This document shows positions 25,901 through 37,900 of a stretch of DNA of 64,000 nucleotides, piece by piece. The DNA comes from Pisaster brevispinus (lineage: Eukaryota > Echinodermata > Asteroidea > Forcipulatida > Asteriidae): contig JAMKCF010000011.1 in assembly GCA_023634235.1 (NCBI GenBank), forward strand, positions 6,987,218 through 7,051,217, given 5' to 3'. Numbering within the stretch: position 1 is the stretch's first letter; each line of letters opens with the position of its first letter. The notes under the pieces are model-generated. The model saw only the letters and a program-made list of their open reading frames with translations, was not told the origin of the DNA and did not search any database. The translations under genes and the position numbers were made by a program.

Positions 25901-28900
25901 AGCTTAGAGCAATGATTAGGGACACCTTCGCTGAGTTCTGTGCTCCGTCTACACCCACCACACCAACTACGCCTACATTACCCACACCACCAGAGGGTAG
26001 GTACCTTACTTTCCGCAGTTAATTCTGCCTTGAGGTGGATTGGGGGGGGGGGCATCGTGGTAACGTTAAAGGAATTGAAATCTTGAAAAGTGTATCCTTT
26101 CATTCTGATGTGATTTGCCGGGACTTTTTCCAGCACCTTCAGATTTTCTTGAGAGAGGCGAAATTGCCAACACAGAGATGAGAGACTCTGCCTTAGTTAT
26201 GACCAAACCAAAAGATATTTATTTGAAATGATGTGAAATGATCTGTAAATGTCTAACAGTGTAACATCCTGCAATTCTATGGGATTAACTTCACATCAAG
26301 ATTGAACTGTTATCCAATTTTCAGGAGTTTTCATTCTGATACAATCTCACCCCGATACTGATGTTGTATTGACCTTTGCAATCAAGGAGGTGTATATTCT
26401 TCTGACCATAGTCAGATCTCCGACTTTGTTTAGCTGAAGCAAAAGAAATGTTCTGATTCTTATTTAAAATCGGTATGATCCCTTTTCTCGTGTACTCAAT
26501 CTAGTGGGTTTTCTTTGTGTCTCTGCGACAGTTTTTAAAGTGTAATTGTGGGTTGAAAAAAAAAATCGACAGAGCGCGACTTGAACCTGTGACCTCCAAC
26601 TGAGCTATCAAGCCCATATGGTGGCGGTCTCCATTTTTTGTCAACATCTTTTTTCGGGGGTGCCAGTCAGAAGCCGTTCAGCCTGTAAGCTGCCGTATAG
26701 CCAGGGATTACACCCAAGCTTACGATTCAACTTGGGAAGTGGCAGCAGAGGAATGGCCTTAAGGGAAAGCAACTTTTTATTTCAAATATCAAGTAATAAA
26801 ACTAAAGTTTTTTCTTCTACACCCCCCCCCTAAAAAAAAACCCCAAACCCCCCAAACCCCCCAAAAACCAAAAAACAAAACAAAACCCAACTCTTTTGCA
26901 TTTGTCAATCACACGTTTTTAGTGGATGGCAAAGGAGAGGTAGAGTCATCTAACAATGACCACGGACCACTGCAGAGACTACCATCTGAAGATGCGACAT
27001 TCAGCGATGAGGAAGAAGAAGAAAGATGTAAGTAATCACAAATTAATGATAAGTAAGAATAATGGAAAAAAATAAATAAAAAGAGTCTTAAAAATGCCCC
27101 ATGTCTATCACATAGTGACACTCCTGGCGCAGGAACCTCTTAACTAAACTGACATCTGAGAACCATATATAAGTAAACAGAAGGTTAAACATTGGACTGA
27201 AAGAGATGGGTTTTGAGGCCAGTCTTGAATGTTTGTTTGTTTGTTTTATTTCCATTTGTACAACAACAAAAGCACAAGTGTATTGATTTCAAGTAAATAA
27301 ATACACAGGTATCTTCAGGTCTACACGTTAGGTTAAATAGTCCATGAGTCCGTCATGGGTTGTGTGTAATGCGTAGTGCACAATCCTTTAAAATTACTGT
27401 TTCTGCATACCTGTTTTTGTGCGTTGTGTTGTCATTTAGCCTTCGAGAAAGACTCTGCCAGGATCAAAACTATTTTATTATTTTTTTTTTATGAAAATGC
27501 ATGCCAAGTAATGCTCATTATTTTTGTGGATAACACAGTACGCAATACAGATACATGGAATGGTGTGAATTGATTGGCATTTACTTTCATTTTTACGCAT
27601 TGCGCACTATGCAGTACTTACAACGCATGACAAACTCAAGGATGTCAGGCATAAAAAAAGCTTCTCACTTTTTAGGATCCTTAGGTTTTATTATCAGAAA
27701 GATTTCAATAAAAAAGGCTATTTTTTGAGGCACAACATTTTGGACCAAAAACGAAAAGCATGAACAAATTTGAAAACGATGAGGACATTGATTTTGTTTG
27801 TGCTTGACTCTCTCCCTGTTTCCTCTTCCTTTTTCCTCTCTTCAGCGTTGAGGCATCGTCTTCAAGATACTGCTATGTTTCGTCCCATTAAGCAGGAAGA
27901 GGAGGTGGACCTTGAACTGTACTTAGATCAACTGGACGGAGAGATTAAAGAGATGTGCTCAATATTGCACAGTCAGAGGTACCAAATCCCTTAATGAGAT
28001 GTAATAATACGACACATGATATTCTTCCTAGTCTGATTTCCGACTTTTTAGCCCTTAGAAAAATCAGGAAAATGTTGATTTAACCCCTTCTCTTAACAAT
28101 AAATGTAACTGGGTTCTTTTACATGCATTACACTTCACATGGAACCCATGGCTTTTCATCGCATCCCAAGGAGGAACCAATAATGGTTAAGTGTCTTGCT
28201 TAAGGACACAAGTGTCAAGACTGGGACTTGAACCCACACTATGCTGAGTAGAAACCCAAAAGCTTAAGTCCGGTGCGCTTAACCACTCGGCCACGACATA
28301 CCACTGTGGTATGAATGGCTTTGGCTAAACCCTGAAATAAGGCTTAAATTGAATTAAACAAAACAACAACTTAGAAACAACAAAACAACAACAGTTCCAG
28401 TGATGTTCTTTATTTATATCATTGAACTTACAGAGAGTCCGACATAGAGACGCAGTGTGAGACAATGGAAAACCTCTGTGTCGCCATTCTAGAAATGGTA
28501 AGAAACGTTTCCCCTCTAATCTCAGGAGTTCGCAGGAACCTCACATTGTTGACTTGCCCTTCAAGAACATCAAAGGCTACCCTCGGTGATCTGGGAATTT
28601 GTGAACGCTGCTCCTAAACTATGGAATAGTCTCCCTCCTTGTATTAGACAACCTTCTTCATTTTGTGTATATTAATTCCAAGCTAAAAAACTGAATTGTT
28701 TCATGCTTAATTCTCTCTAGTAGGAGTAATTTTATGTTTTCTCTTTATTTCTTTTGCTATTTTATTGTAATGTACAGAAGACTACATTCCTATAGATATT
28801 AAGCAGTGTCAATGTCCGCTATTATTTCTATCTGCTTTACCCTTTTATTCTCGCAATTAAGACATTTTTTTTTGCTTATGGTGTCTCTCCGAAGATTGAA

Positions 28901-31900
28901 GGCAGAAATGTTTTGGTTTTGAATTGTTCAACTTGTTGATGTAACTAGTAGCATGTAAATAAAAGAAACTGGGATGATTTGACTCAAAACCGGAGTCATG
29001 ACCCGCATAGGCTAATTGGGGTTAGAAGGTCAAACCAGAAGTTCCCTTTAACCTAATTTAGTCGCTAGCCGATGGTAGCCAGGTGTTCCTGTCTGGTATT
29101 TAGCCAGTGGACCTCTGTTATGGACGAATGCTGAAAAACACTTCAATCACTGGAGCTGGCTGCGGCTTATTATTGTCATTTAGGTTCAAGAAGCTAAATG
29201 GTTGCTGAGGTCTTGTAAGGGTTCAATTCGGTTTAATTTGGGTCAAGCATTCTTAGAACTAGTAAATAATGTTGTTCGACGAACCCTCAGTGATATCAAA
29301 TTTGGACTAACGCCCGTCTTTTATTGTATGCAAAATTGATAACACTTGTGTTGATTTTCAGGATGATTTTGACAGTGATGTAGCGGGTCCCCTAGCCATG
29401 TTCCTGTGCAGCTTATATAAAAATGACATCACCGGTGAAACCCTGCCGGATGAAATTACAGATGAGTAAGTAGGACCGACCACTGGCCACATCTATAGGC
29501 CATTACCATGCTGTCACCATCTTGGTCAAGTTTCTTGCACCAATAACAGTAGTGAATGATAATATCCATCTTATAAAAAAGAACCAGACTGTTTTTTACT
29601 TCCAGCCTCAGTTTGGTTTCAATTGATTTGAGTAGGAGAAAAACAAGATGGTCGCACAGTGGTAAAGGTCTGTAGACCATTATAAAGCTGGCATTATCTT
29701 GGTCATTTTCCTTGTCTCCAATTGCAGCAATCAATGCTACTATTCTTTGTACAAAAAAGGAACCAGACTATTTCTTCTTCCAGCCTCGGTTTTGGATACA
29801 TTGATTTGAATGGGGGAAAATCAAGATGGCGGCACCATGATAAAGGTCTATTGTGCACATTGCTTGGGTTGGGTAATATCTCTTACAATAAGTTGGTTTT
29901 GACAGAACCACGAAAGTATCTACTTGGGAACTCAACTGCTCTTGAAACTGGATGCTTGTAACTAAAACAAATAATAATAATAACATTTCTTGATTTGTGT
30001 GCTGCCACCTAGAGTTTCAAAATTGCCAATTAAGTAGTTAAAAACACTTTAATAATTGAATGCTCTTAATGTATCTGTTTGTTTTATCATTAGAACAATG
30101 GAGGACTCTCTGGGAAAACCTATATTTGTTATATTTAGGTGAGTATTTATTTCACAATAGGTTAATCTCCTATTTTCTTTTTCAAAAGTAGATCACAAAT
30201 TATGCATTTACTGAAAAAACAGGCATGTAAATTTTCAGCTGATTTACTGGGTCCATATTCATGGGGCTGCTTACCACAGAATTCTGTGCTTATTGCACCC
30301 TGTAAAGCGCAGGATTCTATAGGCAAGAAATGCCATGCAATGGGAGACTGTTGAACACTAGGTGGCAGCAGACTTACCAGGTAAATTCCTGTTGTTTACG
30401 CTGTTCTGAGCTTGTGCACGTTTCTGAGAACAATGTATTTACCTGGTAAGTCTGCTGCCACCTAGCATTCCAAAAGCCCCCCATTGAACCCTGATTTCCT
30501 CTTGTTTTTCTTTTTAAATAATAGTGCTCTAAAAAAAGGATGAACACTGTACAATCTCTTGTATGCTCAGCCGGGGTTTGAAATTTTGGCTAGTATAGTA
30601 ATTAAGTTTGCTTTTCTGAGCATCCTTGGCTTCACAGTCAGAATAAATAAATAAACAAATAAATAAATAAATAAATAAATAACTAAATAAATATTGGTAT
30701 TTGCAACCAACAAAACCCTATGATTGGAATGACTTTTTTCTCGCAGGAATCTGAGCGCAGACGCAGAGCAAGATTCCTGTCCGCTGCAGCTCCTCACGCT
30801 AGTCTGTATGATGTATGAGAAGCAAGCCCAGATCGGTTACAATCTCCTGTACTTCCTACATGCAAGGTCAGTCCACAGAGACCGTTACTTGTTGCTCTCC
30901 ATCAGTCCTACACATCCCCCAAATCCATCACAATCAGTCACAAATTCAAGGACAGATATTGCAGATCTTGAAGGGACTCTATATTGCACACTTGGGGGGG
31001 GGGTACCCAACTAGGCCTAGCAAAGCATAGCAATTTTTCTGAAGTAGATCTTGAAGAGAGGCGTCAAGGTCAAATTTAGTTTTGAGAGCCACTCATTTAG
31101 CAGCAGCTAGGGTCTTTATGAAAAAGGGGAAAAACTCTTACCTCACGTTAAAACGGTGTAAAATGCCGCTGGGCATTTGTTGTCAAAATCAAAATATGTT
31201 CGATGGCGTCACGTTTCAAATATAGGGTCAGTATGTTTTTATGTGGAGAATTTTTAGTTCATTCCTGAATTTTTGGTGATATTTAATCAAGGCAGCATTG
31301 AATTTGACCTTTCGACTGGCTCACACAATTTATCTTTGTGTTGCACAGACCCATTTGTTTTGGATGTTCAATTGCATCACTTTTCAAATTTCACTATGAA
31401 AGAGTATCAGATAAACTTATATTTTACTTTGTTTTAACATGAGGTAAGAGACTTGCAAAAAATAGTCAGTGGCCTGACATTTCGATCCTAACAGAGTCTT
31501 TCTCAAAGGCTACAAAAAAACTTAAACCTCATTTTTGTTAGCCTTTGAGAAAGACTCTACTAGTTGAAACGTCGGGCCACTAATAATTGAGTGCATTTAT
31601 ACCATAGGTCCGTTTGCTTGTTGACCAGTCTGCAACGGCTAATTCTATTTCTATTTTCTCAGGCTAGAGACTTGACATTTGTTCCAGACTTTTATGAGTT
31701 CTCTATCTGTTGTAAAATGAGTGCATCACAAAACTGAATTTGACATTGAAGCTCCTCTTTAAGAATTTGCTGGGTTGACCAAAGGTGCTATCAAACCAGT
31801 ATCTTCAGTTTTCTCATACCCTCCGTGTGACAAGAGCACGTGATCAAGATGGAAATGATATCCCCTGTGTTTACCAAGCGTTGTGTTTGATGGTCTGTTG

Positions 31901-34900
31901 GTAATTTTTGGACTTATTCTTTCTTGTGTGTATCAGTAGTAGCAAGCAGGGTGAGAGGCGACTCCACATGTACGAAGAGGTCTGTAAAAACACTGAAATT
32001 GGAGAGCTGACATCATGCCTAGTCAGGGATTTCAAGGTAAATGTTTGGTCAGGGATGTTGCACAGCTGCCAACTCTCCCTGATTCTCCAGAAAGTTTCCT
32101 GTCAATGAACCAATCTTTCCATTGTTCTGATGAACAAATTTGAAAAACTCCCTGATTATGGAAACTTTGTCCCTGTTAATAATAATAATAATAATAACAA
32201 TGGAGATTTGCAGTGCGTCATATCTGTCAGAAAGACACTCCTAGCGCATAGAAAAAGAACTCTGCTAATGATGGTACTTACAGCTAAGACTGAACAAATG
32301 AGCTTTCAGGTTAGTTTTGAAGCTGGAGAGAGTGTCTACTAGTCTGAGGTTCAGTGGAAGAGCATTCCAAAGAGATGGCCCAGCATGTGAAAAAGAACGG
32401 TCTCCCCTAAGTGTGTTTAGAACGAGGGATGTTGAGGAGCATGGTGTTTGTAGAGCAAAGGTCATTTATGTTGAATGTCATTTTAGATATCTCTCTGATT
32501 GTTGTACAAAATCTCTCTGATTGCAAGATGCAAATGTTGGCAGCTCTGGTATTGTTCCTGTTCATATCAACCTTACATATCAGCCTTATTCTGATTGTGG
32601 CAATCTGAATATCAACCTTACATATCAGCCTTATTCTGACTGTGGCAATCTGAATATCAACCTTACATATCAGCCATGTTCTGATTGTGGATATCTGAAT
32701 ATCAACCTTACATATCAGCCATGTTCTGATTGTGGATATCTGAATATCAACCTTACATATCAGCCATGTTCTGATTGTGGATATCTGAATATCAACCTTA
32801 CATATCAGCCATGTTCTGATTGTGGATATCTGAATATCAACCTTACATATCAGCCATGTTCTGATTGTGGATATCTGAATATCAACCTTACATATCAGCC
32901 ATGTTCTGATTGTGGCAATCTGAATATCAACCTTACATATCAGCCTTATTCTGATTTTGACAATCTGAATATCAACCTTACATATCAGCCTTATTCTGAC
33001 TGTGACAATCTGCTGTAACCACTTAAAGTGAGACTGTCGGGTCATGATCATAGAAGGCCAGCTGCTGTAACCACTTAAAGTGAGACTGTCGGGTCATGAT
33101 CATAGAAGGCCAGTGGCTGGACATGGAATTATAATATCTTACCCAGTTACTTCATGTGCGTGCGCTGGCTGACACATCACAAAGGGCACCGTCATTATTA
33201 CATGGTGATGTGGAGGCCAGCACTCATATTTAAGCCTTACATACGAAGTGTGGACCTGAGAACAAAAGAAGTCCACATAACAAAGGGACTAAAAACACTA
33301 TGTGGACTTACAAACGACCACACAGTGTTTTTGTCTTAATTGCACAAAAGAAAGGAATGTCCGAAGGGTGTAACTCACAAAGCTCTGTGTTGCAGTCACT
33401 TTGTTGACATTCCTTTGTTCTGTACACTTAAGGAAAAACCTATTCCTTAACTCTGTAAAAACACTATGTGGACGTGTGTAAGTCTACATAGTGTTTTCAA
33501 ATCCCTACATTATGTGGACCTGTTTTGTTCTCAGGTCCACACTTCATATGTAGCCTTAAAACAGAGCTGTGTGTGCAGTGACTGGGTAAGAGTTCATAAT
33601 TCCCGTACAGCTGGAGGCCTGCTATGATCAAGGCTCTGTGTCTATGTCATAATCATGTGTTCGTCCAGTCAGTACTTGAATGTGCTGAGTGAGTTGGCAT
33701 TCACCACAGTTGCTGGGAAACTGTTTCATAGGTGGATGACCCTTTGGCTGGAAAAGGTCGTTCTACAGCTGCAGGATGTGCAAAACAGTTGCGTTGTACA
33801 TCTTGTGTGACAGTGCCCTCTTGTTCTCGTAAGATAAGATTGTGGGTTCTTTCAAACACAATTTCTTTGCCAATTTCTTTTCGAAATGTTTGAAATATAG
33901 AGGATAAGTCATGGTTCAGTGAGCTTTTAGACAGTATTTATCTATATATTTTTGAGAGAGAAAAGCAAAAACTAAACAATTGCCAGTCCTGTACTTTTTG
34001 TAAGTGTTTGAAGCTTTCCATGGTGTGGATAGTAATTGTTTGTAACTGTGACTAGTAAATGTCAGGTACAACCGTGTTTAGATCTCTTTTGGGAGGAGTG
34101 TTGGCCTGTGCTTTGTCTGTACTAAAGCTGTAAGGTTGCCTAAACCAAAACCAAAACACTGGATGAGGCACCGTCCACCTGTTTGAAGTCCCGTACTGAA
34201 AGCACAGGTCCTCAAGATTACTGACAGAGCCTAAGCTGAAGCCTAAAGCCCGATTCATACTTCCTGCAAATGCGAATGCGAATGCGAAGCGGATTTTGAC
34301 GTCACAGTTCTGTTTTTTGCTGCAAATGTTTCGCAGAAGTTGAGCACATCTCAACTCTTCCGAATTGTTCGTTGAGAATTTGTGACGTCAAAATTCATAT
34401 CGCATTCGCATTCGCAGGAAGTGTGGAGCCCAAGCTGGAGCCCAAACCAAAGCCGTGGTTTTGAAAATGGCCTACGATTCATTTAAGAATCTTAAAGAAG
34501 CAATGTGTGTACGTGAACAGCACTTTCACAATTTTCTTTTTAAATCGCCCTGTCATGCAGTTCTTTGAATCTGTTGACTTGAATGTGGTTTTCAATTTTG
34601 ATTGTCTCCTTGTAGAGTTGTGCAGAAGAAGATGTGAAGCTGATGTGTTATCTTGTTGCACCAGTTTTTACAATGGTGAGTCTAGGAGCTAGATCTTTGT
34701 CTTCATTCATACTTTGTTGTGTTAATTACGCTGTTTTGGGGGTCCGAAAGATGGTCGATATAATGGCCAAGAAGTAAACAGCACCGGGCACAAGCTCTGG
34801 TGTTTCTGATCAGCAGAGTGTGGGTTTGATTCCTGGTCACGACACTTGTGTCCTTGTGCAAGACGCTTTACCATAGTTGCTTTGTCCTTCGGATGGGACA

Positions 34901-37900
34901 TTAAGCTGTAGGTCCAATGTACTAGGATTGGTAGTGCACGGAAAAGAACCGAGAACACTTTGCCGTGGAAGAGTAGGGGTCAACCCCAGTCTTTCTGGTT
35001 CGTTGCAAGCACCCTTGTTTACAGGTTTCCTCAGGCTTGCGAGCTACAGTGATTAAGTTCACTTATGAGGAATCCTTGGTTTCGTTACCAGAAATATATA
35101 ATAATAATAACAATAATAATAATCGTCCAGGCACACTGCTAGGTTTAACAACAGCTCTACCCACTTTTGTTAATAATAAATTTATTTCCTTACAGTTTTG
35201 CGATGCTGCTTTAGAGAGTACGGAATTATTACTAACGATAGTGTCCTGTGTGGACTCATCACAGGTAAGATTTTTATTCTAAGGAAATTTTTCTCTTCCC
35301 GTTCCAGAGAACGAATGAGTGGAAATTTGCAAATTATTGTGGGGTCCTCAATCATGCCTGTTTGTCTCTTTTCGTGTCCTCAGGGTTTTTTTTTTCTTTC
35401 TTTTTTTCAGTATTTTACATTTTGCTCATTTATCTTTCTTTGTACAAATATTTTTGATGACTAGGCATGCAGTTTTTCCAGCTAATCAGATGATTTCCTC
35501 TTTTGGTTACTGAGATGTACTGTTGAAAATTAAAAAAAACCACAGTATAACAAAGTCGTGATTTGCATTGAAATTTTTAGACAAACTGTTGCTGCATGCC
35601 CTTATATCTGGTTCCCACACTGTCCTTGAAACATCAGAGTGGAAGGTTATTTCACAGTTGGTTTTATCATTATAAGGCCAATGTGTCCGTGTGCACACCA
35701 TAAATTGCTTCTCTTCACCCAGGTTTGTCGGTGGGACTTACATGAAGCTGCTTTTAAGTGCTAATGGGTTAATGACTGAGCAGAAGGCCTAAAAAGTCTT
35801 GCTTTGACAGCACTCTTACAGTACTTAATATATTTTACTCAATACATGCTTGTTGAGGGGCCAGGTGTTTTGCTGGTTTCACTAGCCAGTCTTTATGTCA
35901 CATTTTAATGCATCGCCACATGATTGGACTTTTATCAATAATAATATGTAAGCCATGTAAGATATTTGTCAATAGAGAGGTTTTGCAAGTCTAGGGATAC
36001 AAATACAGGTGGGGATACATCAACACTTTGTGTTCTTGCATAACTGTAGCCTGAACATCTGATGTCACACTTCGAGGCTCAGGAATAACGCCAGATACCA
36101 GCCTTCCCCATCTGCTAGATGTACCTTTGACCTCGCATCCCAGTTCTTACGGATGAAGATTCTTAGTATATACACACATTACATTTGGAATGAAACAACA
36201 TTACGTAGAACCATTATGCACACGCGGACGCAGCAGCAGACGACCGAAAGTACAGATAACTGCTGCTGGTGTAGCTGACAAACTACGTCACTTCGGAGCA
36301 GACCAATCATAACACAGAAATTGAAATCATGTCACTACAAGTTTGTCCACTGAAATCATTGGGCCTGTAAGACCAGTGCCTGACTTTATCCTATAAAGAC
36401 AGGGGACCAGTGTAGCGTAACTGTGGCGTCTATGCTTAGCATGGACGTTAACACGGAATGCAGGAGTTCATACACATACATTAAAAAACTCTGGCATTTC
36501 AGTATCTCCAGCATGTTCTGAACACGGTGGTTTTATGTGCTATACTGAATCCAGCAAACTCAGGCAAAATTAGGGAAGGATGTGTTTTACCTATTGTAGG
36601 GTGTCATGGCTGAGCGGTTTAGAGCATCGAATTCAAGCTCTGGTGGTTAAGTCATCGGGTTGTGGGTTCAAATCCCGGTCATGACATTTGTGTCCTTGGG
36701 AAAGATGCTTTACTATAATTGCTTCTCTTCACCCAGGGGTTATAAATGGGTACCTGCGAGGGTAGAGGTTGATATTGCATTTAAAAAAGCCTTCGTAGCG
36801 CCATGGCAGCTCGGGGCTGTATACTCCCAAGAGAGCTGAAAAAGGAATGTTATTGGCCCAATGACCAGGGCACTAATGTAAAGCGCATTGATACGTTGTT
36901 GTAAAATGCGTTTGAAAGAACTTGTTATTATGTATTATTATATTATTGCTGATGCATTTTGTGTATGTTTTTGACTGTACCATTTAGTGATTTTTCTTCG
37001 ATATTGTCTCACAATTTCACAGCTACAAGATTTAATCTGCGATGTAATGCAAGGAAACCTAGTCATGTTCAAGAAAGAAAATATAGCAAAAGTTTTAGGT
37101 AAGTAAACCAAGTTATTTGCCTTTAACCCTAGCATTCCAGGTTGTGTTTTTTGGATTAACTACACTAATCCCTACTTGCTGAATGTAGCTGGATGCCTTG
37201 CCTGCTGTTCCTAATAGTATCAGGCCTGATACTTCACAAATTCCTGCTTAACAGAGTTGAGCAGGATACCAGTCAACAGTGGTACATGTGACATTGTATT
37301 TTGGCTGGTAACCTTTTTCTGGAAATCATAATTTTGATGTTCTTAGCATACTTTTTTGTGCTTAAGCAGCTCGATGAAATTGGGCCCGTGGGCCGATTTC
37401 ACAAAGTGCGGAGATTGATCTTAACTGTGTGTGAATCTTATTTGCTAAGCAAAGTGTGATGTCACAATACAAATCACTATGGCAATGATTACAACTCATC
37501 TTAAATTGTCTTTGTGAAATCGAGCCCCGGTCCTTGCCTAGGTGCCCCTTGAAACGTTTCTGTGGAAATGTCCATTTCCATTGCAGAGGTGCCCCTTAAA
37601 ACTATGAAGTTTATCCCCGATGCAAATTTAACATATATTAGATTGTTGCGGTACCCACTTCTGAAGTATAGGATTCGAACAGGCCTCTAGCTACCGGGCA
37701 ATCTCGGTGGTCTAGTGGTAAAACATCTGTTCTAGAAGGGCAAATCTCACGGGTTCAAATCCCAACCGGGTAATATGCCTGTAGATTTTTTTTTCACAGG
37801 GGGGGGGGATGGAAGTACTGAAGTACTGAGTATACAGTGCTTAATACACATCGATGTATGGGAAAACCAAATTAGATTTTGTATTCCCAGTGCGGGTTTA

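Noticed and set aside
32407..33051. 214-codon minus-strand frame over the 45-bp repeat
   Set aside because: It exists only because the repeat unit is a multiple of three with no stop. It overlaps a LINE tail at one end and has no splice or start context, so it is described as a minisatellite.
36602..36686. tRNA-Leu gene with a perfect acceptor stem
   Set aside because: The downstream body and tail recur in other copies with damaged heads, which marks it as a SINE. Functional tRNA genes would not carry this shared 3' body.
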